A DNA stretch of 64,000 nucleotides, taken from Mesostigma viride (Eukaryota; Streptophyta; Mesostigmatophyceae; Mesostigmatales; Mesostigmataceae). Positions 29,392 to 39,466 of this stretch are shown one piece after another; the first letter of the stretch is position 1, and the number at the start of each line of letters is the position of its first letter. The position numbers and the translations under genes are program-made. The stretch spans positions 1,514,529 through 1,578,528 of the forward strand of contig RPFO01000015.1 of assembly GCA_009746045.1 (NCBI GenBank). The letters run 5' to 3'. A model generated the notes under the pieces. It saw only the letters and a list, made by a program, of their open reading frames with translations. It had not been told where the DNA came from and ran no database searches.

Positions 29392-30904
29392 GCAAACATT
29401 AAAATTTGACCCTGGCATTCGTGCCCATGACAGATAACACACTTTTTTAGTTTCTATCAAAAACCTGGGGTCAAATAATTACATTTAGTGCATGAATGGG
29501 CCCTGCCACCTGCCAGACCTCAAAGCGCGAATTTGGCCAAAATGTGGGTTTTAGGACCATTAGGACCAATTAGTGTCAACGCATGACCATGCTATCCACA
29601 CGGTCCCTTGAGCATCTTACAAGCGCTAGGGGACCCTACGAGGCCTTGGGATGGTGGGGCAGCGTATAACAAGGCCATACCCTGCTGTGGCTGCCTCTAT
29701 ATATACGCGTGCTTAACGGTGTCACAGATGGTGCAGGTAATGCAATATACGGTTGCATGGTTGCTGAGGTTGCCCGGCTTGAACATGGCCCACCCCTTGC
29801 GGTAAACTTTCTCTAAGCATATGCCAAACCTTCTTTGACATCACGGACATGCTGGCCACCACCCAGCGATGAAAAAACAATGCATTTGCATTGCAACTAA
29901 AACATGAATGCAGCCAAATCAAGTTACAAAACAACGGTGTGCTAACATGCAACGCTTTGTGAGCGAATTCAGGGTGCATGTAACACGTAAACCATACTGT
30001 ATATACTGTCTGAGAACACCCTGAACGACTGCAGGCCATAGGACCATGGTTTATAACTAACACATGAGTAAAACTGCTCTTACGCATGTGTGTTTTAGCT
30101 GCAGCGGACGACGAAGATAGAGACGTAAAAAATTGTATGACGTAAACCAACTATGTGTGACAGTTATGTGCACAGAGAGCGTCCCCTCTTTTTAGGCATA
30201 GCTGGCTGACTCAAAACACCACGACAGCGTTGCCAGTTACACTCATGATCTAGGACAACCCGGCACGTACCTGCTACTTACGTCGCCTCATTCCAGATGG
30301 TTGCAAAAAAGTCGCTGAAATCCGCAGCGAGGTCAGCTTTCCGAGAGCTGAGCGCACCAAAGCTGGCCAACCGGTTCGACAATGATATAAACCACGCTTG
30401 TGCTGCGTTCTAGGTCCAAGAAATACCGAAAGTGAAGACCTATAAGGTGCGCTCGCTGCCCAGCCTGAACGTCCCTAAAACATGGTCGACAATGGAAATC
30501 GGGCAAGAATATCACGGCCCAGGCGCTCCCATGTCAAATACTCCGTTTCTAAACTCCAGACTATAATAAAAATCGTCCACGAAAATTTCCTGGCTTGATT
30601 CGCACCACCATTGCTAATACACTAACATGTTTGTGCCAAAATCGACCCTCCGCGAGCAGGCGATCTGCGACCCATTTGTGTTGTGCCGCTGTGCTACAGC
30701 GCTACACATAAAAACTTGCGCAGAAAATATTCACAGCCTTTAAGCATAACTAACAACCTTTCGTTTTTGCTACTGGGCGCCCGAAATGATAAACGCACGT
30801 GAAAACGCCGGCCACGATTGTCAGGTCGCCATATCCACCTCACTTCATTCCCGCACCCACTTTTTCGCTCCAAAATCGGTTATATTTTTGGTCGAGGTAC
30901 CTAC
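29392..30904. other. Non-coding repeat-like sequence
   Basis: AT-rich sequence with scattered CATG words and no supported gene. Its texture resembles the interiors of the TTAA-bounded elements at 53.9-55.6 and 56.7-58.7 kb. Confidence 0.4.
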
Positions 30905-31045
30905 TTTCCCGCCATTATACCCGGTACCCGGGTACGGAATCCGGGTACCATGTGCCGGTACCACGGGTCGGGTACATCATGCCGGGTACGGTGGACATGG
31001 GGTACGGTCCATATAGTGACCCCCCCCCCCGGTACCTCGGTTATA
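30905..31045. repeat. GGGTAC-rich minisatellite
   Basis: A dense series of GGTACC, CGGGTACC and GGGTACGG variants, ending in a C10 run near 31021-31030. Confidence 0.75.
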
Positions 31046-31117
31046 GTGACCACTAGGACGATTTAGGACAAAGTCCTAAATTTAGGACCGTGGGAGGCAT
31101 TAAGTGAGACAACTAAT

Positions 31118-31175
31118 TTAGGTTAAATAGTGCCGGAACCTTTTTGCCCACTGAGGCAAATCGGTCCGTCACACC
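31118..31175. repeat. Fragment of the foldback element
   Basis: The sequence AGGTTAAATAGTGCCGGAAC onward to GGTCCGTCAC matches the arm of the foldback element at 19275. It is fused directly to the truncated 3' side of C2, so a foldback insertion or its excision probably caused the C2 truncation. Confidence 0.8.
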
Positions 31176-31975
31176 TGGCACAGTCAGGACTGTGCTGTCA
31201 GGTTGTCCAGCATCACCATGCTGACTTCCATCCATATTTGACTCAGAGCCTGAGTCACCCTGCTCATGCCCAACACCTGGACCTCCAGCAGGGACCACAT
31301 GCATACCACCAGAGGCCTTCACACCCCTCTGTGGTTGTACATTGGTTTCTCTCAAAATGAGAGGTCCACCCTCGTGCCCAGCACGAGGATGCATGGGGTC
31401 AGACATTCTTACAGCTGCACCAGCTGTCAAGGACGTCTTCATAGGAACCTGTACCTCTCCAGGTGACCTGGGGCCACCCTGAACCTGGAGATCACCCTTT
31501 TGTTGCCCAGATATAAAATCTGCATTGGAGCACCTGGCCTCCCCTTTGGGTGAATTAAGGTGTGTAGGGGTTGCCTCAGACAGTCACTGCTCCTTGTTTT
31601 CTTATTGTTGACTGCCCTTAATTGAAGGCTGGCCTGCCTGGGACTTGTTCTTGTTGTTTTTGTTGTTGTTATTCTTGTTGCTGCCCTGGCCCTGGGTCTT
31701 CTTGAAGGAGGGACACTCCTTCTTGATGTGCCCCCACCCCTTGCACAGGTAGCACTGGATTTTTGACTTGCCCTGGCCACCACCCCCGTTGTCAGATGCG
31801 TTGCCCTGCTTGGGCTGACCACCCACCCGCCTGAACACCGACTTGGAGTGTGACCTCCCGTCAGGGTCGGGTGAATGATTGGCCTTCCGCTTGTTGTGGT
31901 TGCCCCTACGCCCTCCTTGGCTTCTGTCAGCCTCAGACGATTAATTGGAGCCCCCCTGGGTACGCCCACCTGCAT
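31176..31975 (-). pseudogene. C2 Gag-integrase linker, truncated
   Basis: Two registers cover the linker seen in C1 (MKTSLTAGAAVRMSDPMHP, GDAGQPDSTVLTVPG). The sequence breaks off at the foldback fragment before the integrase zinc finger. Confidence 0.75.
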
Positions 31976-32710
31976 GGGTTGCCTTCACCGCTGGCACCCC
32001 ACCCTCAAACAGTTCCTCATGCAGCTTCTAGGGCTTGCTTGATGATGACCTTGTAGGCCTTCATGGTGGAGTGAGGAGCACACATGACCTTGAGATCGAG
32101 ATCCACGTGTGGCCTTGTCCAGCCCAGAGACCTTCAACCAGTTGGTCAGGGCTATATTGTCTGCCACGTTGAAACCGTGGGCCCTGCCTTCCTCAACCAT
32201 TTTGCAATAGTTAAGGAAATTCTGGATGAGATCCCCCTTGACCTCCCACCCTTGATACTTGTCTTGCCAATGGATGCCGACCTTCTTGCGCTGGTCTTCA
32301 AGCAGCTCCTTCAGCTCAGCTACATATACTGCCCAGGCCTTGTTGGCCTTTTTGCATTCCCTGGTTAGGTCCTTGATCTGGTCAGTGCACTTGCCAAACG
32401 TGCTGCTCCCTATCCAGATCTGATAGTAGTTGGTACCCCTGTACAAACTAGGAAACCCTTCCAATCCTTCTACAAACTCTTCAGCCTGCTTAGGCTTGGA
32501 GTCTGATGTTACAGGTTGTAGCTGATTTACAATTAATAAACCCTGAGTGGTGAGGTCAAATCCATGCACAGCTTGTGTATTATTATTGTTGTGATGTATA
32601 GTGGTTATTTCACCGGTGACACCCACGTCATCTACGTGAGCTGTCCCACTACCAGCACCACCATTATTCCCACTGGCTGGGGCGCCCTTGCTACGTCGCC
32701 CGTCTGCCAT
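31602..32710 (-). CDS. gag: C2 Gag with CCHC zinc knuckle
   Basis: ATG at 32710 (MADGRRSKGAP). It has the same capsid-like region as C1, with a frameshift near 32.0 kb, then the zinc knuckle CYLCKGWGHIKKEC and the Asn/Lys-rich tail ending at 31602. The knuckle has the canonical C-x2-C-x4-H-x4-C spacing of retroviral and copia nucleocapsids. Confidence 0.85.
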
Positions 32711-32784
32711 GAGGCACTACAAGCTGTCCTAGAACACTGGAGCAAAGCAGCAAAACAAAGTATGTACAAAACTGTCGAGTATTG

Positions 32785-33429
32785 AGTGAGCAACCAACCA
32801 GAGCTGTGAGCTCCTGGTCTTTCACGCGCACAACGGGATGAGCCAAAGTTGCAAGGCAGCAACCTTTTAACCCGTGCACCAAGCCACGACCACGGTGAGC
32901 GTCTCCACGTCCAATGTGGGAGCCTCGGTTCGTGCTTGCCAAGATAGCTGGTCATCCCCCATGACCAAGCTATATCCTTTGCGTTGTTCCTCGTTCCCAT
33001 CGGCGTGACGAGGCACGTGCAGGCGTGCAAGCAAATCCTCAACGTCCACTGGCATCAGTGCAGAGCCAGGACGAACTGGATTTGCCTAGACTCTGCAACC
33101 TAGGAAGTACAGGACCTGTCACAAGCCTGCAAGGCCTAGTATCCTTGCAGACCTGTGCCAGTCCTGTATTCCACCAGTCACAGGCTGCTGCTCCTCTGGT
33201 CTACGTGGACCACAGTCACGTGATAGTCAGGCTAAGCCTGTGCAGGCACGGCCTGCCACGTGTCCTGTCCACTATACCAGAGGACTGTACCTAGTCGGCC
33301 ACGGACGGCTAGGACTTCGGGACCTCATATCTTTCTCGTCCCTTGTCTGTTTCAGGCGGTCAGCACGGCGTTGGAAAGGTCTTTCCAAACTGCATCCACT
33401 TAGCATATTGGTTGCCCAAAATGCTAACT
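32785..33429 (-). repeat. C3 3' LTR (LTR-B), 645 bp
   Basis: Plus-strand ends AGTGAGCAACC...AAAATGCTAACT; the 5' partner starts AGTTAGCAACC. Nearly identical to 40585-41231. Confidence 0.93.
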
Positions 33430-33455
33430 CCAACCCTTTCTTCTTTTGGAGCTGG
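33430..33455 (-). promoter_or_regulatory. C3 polypurine tract
   Basis: On the minus strand, AAAAGAAGAAAGGGTTGG directly precedes the 3' LTR. The shared GGGTTGG / GGGATTGG ending with C1 marks the common plus-strand priming signal. Confidence 0.75.
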
Positions 33456-34439
33456 ACCAGCTTGAAACAAGCCTAACCTTGCTTGTGCCCACTCAGCCAC
33501 AGACCGCTTGGTCCCTTGAGGTTGATCAGACCTTTGAGGGCCCAGGTTCCTGCCTCCTTTGGGTAACAACATATCTGCCCTTGGACCAGGCTAGGTGTAC
33601 TGGCCAGTGAATCAGAGGTCACCCCAGGTTATCCCCTGACCCCTTGGTCAGCTCCCAACCTTTCCTTGGGAACTTGGTGCTAGATTAAAGTCAAGGCACA
33701 TTACCTAGTCCAATGGCTGGGATTACAGGATGCCAAGAACGTACTATTGTGAGTTCCTGATCTTTCACAGTTATCACAGGCGCCCGTTCTTATGGCGCCC
33801 GCCTTGGCCAGCCTTTCCCTTTTATGCTCAAAGAGACTCAGGTAGCACCTATGCAAATACTGCCTTATTGGGGAGCCCATGTCTTCACTGGGTGTTAAGC
33901 CCAGGAATCACTCATGCCAGGCTGTGGCTCTGCTGGGGAATTGAACCCCACCCCAACCTCCAGGTTTATAGGTGACCTGGAACTTTACACAAGAGAAACA
34001 TTACAACCATGGAACAACATGAGAATGACATGACATGATTATGTTTTATTCAAGCATTATATAACCCAGAATGTGGCCCCCTGGCAACCATGTTCCACAT
34101 GGTCACACAACCAGGTTCTTTATTAGCAACAGGTTGGAAACAAGCACTAGAAAACATATGTACAGCAACCTGTAAGAACCAACATTCGGGTTGCCCTTGC
34201 ATGGCCTAACTGTTTGAGGCCAAAGGCGTCGACTTAAGTCCTGGCGACTCTTCTGAACCCCATGGGGAGGGCCAGGCATGATTCTCAGCTGGTAGGAGTG
34301 ACATTCCACACCAACTCCTGTCCAGGAGGGTGTACCTAACCCTGAAGGACCGGCTGTCAACCAGTAAGCACCAGTCACCACTTGGTACTTTGGTCAAGCA
34401 GCCCACTGGGGACACCCAAGCTGAAGCAAGGCCTGGTCT
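33456..34439 (-). other. C3 3' untranslated region with T-arm-like hairpin
   Basis: No coding sequence. Minus strand 33937-33947 reads GGTTCAATTCC, with flanks TGGGG and CCCCA able to form a perfect 5-bp T-arm stem around TTCAATT. C1 has the same feature at the same place, which suggests a kept role or a shared ancestral tRNA-derived piece. Confidence 0.55.
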
Positions 34440-35825
34440 CTATGGCCGCCCGTGTAAGGGGTCCATGAGCCCACGGAGCAGGGGGTACTGCCTCTCCGCC
34501 TTCTCCTCCAGCTTGGTGAGGGCATCTGCAGGGTTGTCCACACCAGGCACATGTTCAATGTGAGCTAGGTAGGACATCTCCTTGAGCAACAAGTAGTCAA
34601 GGTCCCTGCTCCTGGCCAGCTGCCTGTGCACAAATTGCACCATGCCCATGCTATCAGTCCTCACCAGTGTGTGCAGCTGCAACCTACAGGAAGCCACTTG
34701 ACATAGCTGGTAGAAGAGCTCCCTCAAGTAAAGAGCAGTATGCAGCCCTTCACAGATTGCCCTGCACTCAGCAATATCACTGCTGGGTGTAACCCTGTTC
34801 TGCAACCGACTGTACCAGGTAACAAGTGAGGTGTGATCTTGCTCCAGGGTAACTAATGCTGCTGCCCTGCCCCTGACCTCTGTGACCTTCCTATTATCCA
34901 TAGAACTGTCCACATAGAGAACCATGTCAAGGGGCTTGTACAAATCCACAGGACCCAGTATGAGAGGGGGAGACATCATGACAGCCTGCACCACACTCTC
35001 AGCACCCACCTCAACCAGCTGGGAATCAGTAAGTCGACTCAGAACCAGCAAGTCAGGGGCACATATACTTGCAAGCCATGCCAGCATGCCCCTGATGGTA
35101 GCACACCTAGCCTGCGTGATGGGCTCCTGCAATGCATCTACAATCTGCTGTGGGTAGTCCTTACCACCCTCCATCCTGATGAACCACGAGCCCTTGGCTT
35201 GGAACAACGTAGCCTGCATGCCACAGAAGACCATAGGCTCATTCTCCACCATGTGCTGTATCTTACCCAGCTCAAACCGCTTCTGGATCTTAGCCAAGAC
35301 AGCCTCAACCCAGTCTGGTGGACCTATGAGATGCAGGTCATCACCATGCAGTGAGGCAAAGACAGGAAGGCCATTGTGGGACCCTTGGAACAAACAGGGA
35401 TCCACTGGAGACACAGAAAACCCACAAGTATTCTTCAAGAATTTCTCTAGGCTCTTTCTCCAGATAATGGGACTGGACCTGAGACCTTCCAACCCTTTCA
35501 GAATTCTCAGGTACCTGGCCTTTATCTCTGCTCTCCATACAGCAGGTACAGTCACAAAGAAAGGAGGGATATCTCTCCAAGTCTGCCTAGCCTGATCTTG
35601 GTCACCCTTGAGAAAAGCCCTCTTGAAATCAATCAGCACAGAGCTATAGGGCACACCCTTAACCAGAAAAGACAGAAATATACACAGCAGAATCCTCCAC
35701 GTGTCATGCAGCATCCCTGGAGTATAGAGCTCCTCATCTAACAACTGGCCAGTGCCATGATACTCGGTTACAACTGGTCTGACATGTGGCACCTGGACAC
35801 CATACCTCCTTGAGCTTGAGGACAA
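34440..35825 (-). CDS. pol: C3 reverse transcriptase and RNase H
   Basis: A 461-codon frame that begins within RT after a frameshift near 35.81 kb. It has HVRPVVTEYHGTG, YTPGMLHDTWRILL, LIDFKRAFLKGD (RT motif A), ILKGLEGLRSSPIIW, SPVDPCLF, and ASLHGDDLHLIGP (motif C as HGDD). RNase H follows with YVDSSMDNRK, AECRAI, RTDSMGMVQFVHRQ and the closing GVDNPADALTKL. This is a copia-type RT-RNase H, intact from motif A to the end. It copies element RNA into cDNA. Confidence 0.92.
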   Translation of the reverse strand: MSSSSRRYGVQVPHVRPVVTEYHGTGQLLDEELYTPGMLHDTWRILLCIFLSFLVKGVPYSSVLIDFKRAFLKGDQDQARQTWRDIPPFFVTVPAVWRAEIKARYLRILKGLEGLRSSPIIWRKSLEKFLKNTCGFSVSPVDPCLFQGSHNGLPVFASLHGDDLHLIGPPDWVEAVLAKIQKRFELGKIQHMVENEPMVFCGMQATLFQAKGSWFIRMEGGKDYPQQIVDALQEPITQARCATIRGMLAWLASICAPDLLVLSRLTDSQLVEVGAESVVQAVMMSPPLILGPVDLYKPLDMVLYVDSSMDNRKVTEVRGRAAALVTLEQDHTSLVTWYSRLQNRVTPSSDIAECRAICEGLHTALYLRELFYQLCQVASCRLQLHTLVRTDSMGMVQFVHRQLARSRDLDYLLLKEMSYLAHIEHVPGVDNPADALTKLEEKAERQYPLLRGLMDPLHGRP

Positions 35826-36225
35826 ACATCAATCTGAGCAGCTGGTGAACTTCTGGCAGCTCATCCACAGGTTCTGCACAGTTGGAAACTATCCACTCAT
35901 GCCCAGAAGCAACAAAGCCAAGAGTCCATGCCTTAGCCATCTTGGGGCTTTGCATCATCTCGACTAGCTGGCGCCAGGGAATAGGACTGTGAGCAGCTAT
36001 CTGGTACCTGTTTACCCCTAACTGCCTTGGATCAAAGGTGGTTGGGATTATCAACAAGTCCTCAGCTATGGGCTCCTGACCTTGAGGACCCTCAGCTGGC
36101 TGACTCCTAACAGCCTTCACCGCCACTGCAAGACCCTGGGAATAGTGATATCTTTCAAGGGGGAGGCTGCCCCTGCCTTCTAGTGCCAACTCATCAGAGG
36201 TCAAAGTAACCCCTGGCATGCACAA
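35734..36225 (-). CDS. pol: C3 protease-RT linker and RT N-terminus
   Basis: Continues pol between two frameshifts (about 36.23 and 35.81 kb). It carries AEDLLIIPTTFDPRQLG and HEWIVSNCAEPVDELP, matching C1's segment before RT, and LRLMFVLKLKEV at the RT start. Confidence 0.8.
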   Translation of the reverse strand: MCMPGVTLTSDELALEGRGSLPLERYHYSQGLAVAVKAVRSQPAEGPQGQEPIAEDLLIIPTTFDPRQLGVNRYQIAAHSPIPWRQLVEMMQSPKMAKAWTLGFVASGHEWIVSNCAEPVDELPEVHQLLRLMFVLKLKEVWCPGATCQTSCNRVSWHWPVVR

Positions 36226-37958
36226 GAAGTTCTGACCCAGAATGGCAGGCCCCTATAGCCCTCTACCACACAGAACGTGGTGGGCACCCCTAAGATAGGC
36301 ACACTCACTTCCCCAAGGATCTTCATGGACACCTTTCCTGAGAAATCAGACACAGCAAGGCAACTGGGATGGGACATCTGTAAGCCTACAGCATCCTCTT
36401 CCCTGATGACAGACACCTGTGAGTTGGTATCTACCTCCATTGTAGCTGCCCAGCACGACCCCCACCCCGTGAGCTTGGATACCTTGGGATCATGTTTGCT
36501 GCGCATGAGTGCTCGGATGACGTCCGCCATGAGAGGCCCCCGGGCCTTAGGTGGCTGCCCCGTCCCCTCTGGCCTTGTGACAGTTGCTTCAGCAGCCTCC
36601 TCCTGCTCGTCATCTTCCAGCAGGGACAGACCATCATCCACCACCAGAGGATTGTTAGCTGCTGCTGCCTGGCTCTGGCCTGGCTCCTCAACCCAGCTGG
36701 GAGGGCCTGGCCCGTCTGCAGGCCAGATTGCATGTGGCCTTCTTTCCTTGACATGAGCCCAGGACAACCTGTACACGTGCCTTGGATCCTTTTCCAAAGC
36801 CACCAGGCAAGATCTGTTAGCTTCTTCCACACGAGTGACAACCCCATCCTGCCACTTCCCCCGCTTGCCTGGAATAGATGGTTCCTTCCACATCCTGACC
36901 TTCAGCCCCACCTGAGGCCTCAGCACATTCCAGTTCTTGTCCTTACGTCTCAGCTGGGCAAATAACCTATCTGCCTTCCTAAGACTGGCCTGCACCACGT
37001 TCTCAGGCAACAAGCTATACTGCAGGGCCAGGGGAGAGACAGCCACACCATCAAAGTAATAGTTAACCCTGTGGTTCAGCTGCTCTTCTATCCCCTTACA
37101 CCAGGCTGCCCTCTCTAAGGCAGATGCCACAAGTGGCACTGACTCTGCTGCTAGCACCACTGTCTTCACTTCACGTATGGATCTCTCTACAGCCCCTTGC
37201 TGCCCATGACTCTCCCTGGGGACTACTACCAGCTTACAAGGCAGCTGGTCCTGATGCTTGAGCAAACAGTCAAACTGCAAGTCTGCCTGCACACTCTTGC
37301 ACACCCCAAAGCCTGGGATCAGGGCCTTCATACCCAACAACAAGTGGTGCTCCTGCATACCAGGCAGAACGTCTATCAGCCTGTATCTGCTGAACCTGTC
37401 CACCCACCAATATATACAAGCCCCTGATATGCTGGATATCCATCTGGATGTCGCCACGCTCCCTAGCAGGCTCCCTAGCATGGGACTGAGGTGGGTGAAC
37501 AGCATTCTCCTGGCAACCACAGTTCTCAGCAGCAGCCTGGCAGCCTCCCACAAAGGCTCCCTACCTAGCTTCCAAGCAAACATTGCTGCCTGCCCAGAAT
37601 GCCCAAACATATGATGCAATCTATGGCCAGCCTCAGCATAGCTCAGCACTCTGTCAGTACTGACCTGGCGAGACGTCTGAACCGTGTGTGGGGACACATG
37701 ATCCACTCCTGAGGTTCCAGGGCTTCCCTGCAGGCCATCCTGACGCCCCAAGCCAGGTCCTGCACCCTGGACCGCTCCAGGCCCTTCCAGCAAGGTCCCT
37801 TGGCCCTCCAGGCCAGCACCTGCTGGAGACCCACCACCTGCATGAGGCATAGGGAATTCAGCTGCAGCATTGTTATTGCAATCCAGTGGAAGAACAACAT
37901 CTTTACACCCTTGGTGCTGCACAAGGGGCACACCCCCATCCTTATGTACATCCAGCAC
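36201..37958 (-). CDS. pol: C3 integrase followed by retropepsin-like domain
   Basis: A 585-codon frame. The integrase finger start (HRLHHMFGHSG) is followed by a core in which two compensating indels between about 37.56 and 37.40 kb put part of the domain (MDIQHIRGLYILVGG) in another frame. Frame returns for VQADLQFD (Asp), ESHGQQGAVERSIREVK (Glu) and VGLKVRMWKE...PGKRGKW. After a 90-residue acidic linker comes MEVDTNSQVSVI (Asp codon at 36429-36431), LGEVSVPILGV and FCVVEGYRG: the same DTN retropepsin-like domain as in C1. The order integrase then protease is within a single open frame. Confidence 0.82.
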   Translation of the reverse strand: MLDVHKDGGVPLVQHQGCKDVVLPLDCNNNAAAEFPMPHAGGGSPAGAGLEGQGTLLEGPGAVQGAGPGLGRQDGLQGSPGTSGVDHVSPHTVQTSRQVSTDRVLSYAEAGHRLHHMFGHSGQAAMFAWKLGREPLWEAARLLLRTVVARRMLFTHLSPMLGSLLGSVATSRWISSISGACIYWWVDRFSRYRLIDVLPGMQEHHLLLGMKALIPGFGVCKSVQADLQFDCLLKHQDQLPCKLVVVPRESHGQQGAVERSIREVKTVVLAAESVPLVASALERAAWCKGIEEQLNHRVNYYFDGVAVSPLALQYSLLPENVVQASLRKADRLFAQLRRKDKNWNVLRPQVGLKVRMWKEPSIPGKRGKWQDGVVTRVEEANRSCLVALEKDPRHVYRLSWAHVKERRPHAIWPADGPGPPSWVEEPGQSQAAAANNPLVVDDGLSLLEDDEQEEAAEATVTRPEGTGQPPKARGPLMADVIRALMRSKHDPKVSKLTGWGSCWAATMEVDTNSQVSVIREEDAVGLQMSHPSCLAVSDFSGKVSMKILGEVSVPILGVPTTFCVVEGYRGLPFWVRTSCACQGLL

Positions 37959-38002
37959 ACCTTCCCCAAGGGGTGATTGACTATTTACAGGGGATGATGT
38001 AG

Positions 38003-39358
38003 CTAGTCACTGCTGCCCAGACTGGCCCCTGCCCCAGCAGGCTTGGCCTTCCTGTCAGGACACTCACGACGCCAGTGACCTTCCTTGCCACACACAAAGC
38101 ATGCTCCACCCTTCTTCCCAGACCCAGCCCCACCCTTGCCAGGCTTCCCCTGGCCTCCCTGAGACTGTCCACCCTGCTTGCCCTGGTTGCCTTGAGCTTG
38201 GCCCTTGCCTTGCCCTTGGCCACCCTTACCCTGCTGACCACCAGCTTGCTGGCTCCCAACCCCTCCTTGGGAACCTGCACCCTTGCCACCCTGAGCCCCC
38301 TGCCTCTGGCGCCTGAAGCGCTTACGCTTGTTGGGCCTTGCCCCATCACGGGCTGGGTACCCGGGGACATCACCTTGGCCCTGCACAGCGGAGGTGGCAT
38401 TGCTGCCATGGGACTGGATAGCTTTGCAGGCAGGATCTGGCTTCCTTATGCTGAGGATTACAAGCTCCAGAGCACGCAAGGAGCCATCAGTCTGGTTAAG
38501 AAACATGCGGGCACTGTTCCTCCCATCCACACTCAAACCCATACGGTCCAGGAAATAGTCTGCCAAGGCCCTATCTGTGACCAGGAAGCCATACTTGGCC
38601 CCCTTGTCCCTGATACGGTTGAGCCTAGCCCATTCCTCTGCCACAGGACCCACTATCTCAAAGGTGTCATACTGATGTTTATAATAGTTGGTGAGGTTGA
38701 GAACCTTGTCAGAGAACTCCTCCCTCAACCCATCCAGGAACTGTGCCCAGGTTAGCTTATCCTTGACAGCAGTCCTAGCCTTTTCCCTGACACGCTCTGA
38801 CGAGTCCCTGTTGCACGTGGACGAGTGAAACACTTGCACTAGGTTGACAGTGGGGTCCACGGAGACACAACCAGCTCCATGTCCTCTAGCCACTTGTCTA
38901 GAGCTTCCTGTGCTAGTGGTGGGTTAAGAGGCTTTTGTCCATTCATAACAGTGACTGCACTCATGTGAGGTCTCGACCCTGGCAGCGCCTTCACCGGCTC
39001 CACCACAGTGGGTGTCACAGCAACAGCCACTTGGGCCAGCAGGCACAGGGGAGAGCACATCCACATGAGGCCTCTTACCATTGCCGTCAGCGGAGGTGTC
39101 CCTCTTACGCTTCTCCACGGCTGGTTGCCCATTCGCCACCGTTATTGCATCAGATGCCCTGTCGCCCGCACCTTGCGCGCCTCCTCCACCGAGTCTTCGT
39201 GCCGTCTCTTGCTGCCTGGTCTCTTTCCCCCATCGCCGTCGCTGGCTGGGATCGCCTCCCCCACCAGCTGCTCCTTGTCTTGCCGAGGCTCCTGGCTTGC
39301 CCCAGCCGGTGCCTCCATCTCGCCCTTGTCGCCGTCTCCCGGTTTGCCACGAGGCATT
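38003..39358 (-). CDS. gag: C3 Gag
   Basis: Probable start at ATG 39358 (MPRGKPGDGDKGEME), with frame changes in the first 450 bp. The clean frame from 38893 contains KLTWAQFLDGLREEFSDKV and LTNYYKHQYDTFEIVGPVAE (capsid-like), then a long Gly/Gln-rich segment of GKGGQG-type repeats, and the zinc knuckle CFVCGKEGHWRRECP. Gag assembles the particle; the knuckle binds RNA. It is clearly diverged from C1 and C2 Gag. Confidence 0.85.
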
Positions 39359-39466
39359 ATATACAGTGGGATGGCAAAACAAAACAGGCGATAGACAAGG
39401 AAGAACAGGCTCAAGCGCTGGTGCTGCCTGAAGAAGCCGCTGGCTGCTCTCCAGGTGCTGCCTCCT

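Larger units (their letters stand above)
27924..31089. mobile_element. Possible composite bounded by GTCCTAAATTTAGGACC
   Basis: The 17-bp motif occurs at 27924-27940 and 31073-31089 and encloses the truncated LINE copy plus 1.7 kb of non-coding sequence. The motif is itself palindromic, so orientation cannot be told. It may mark the ends of an older inverted-repeat element. Confidence 0.35.

Noticed and set aside
38075-38755. 226-codon Leu-rich frame on the plus strand
   Set aside because: Antisense of the Gly/Gln-rich C3 Gag segment.
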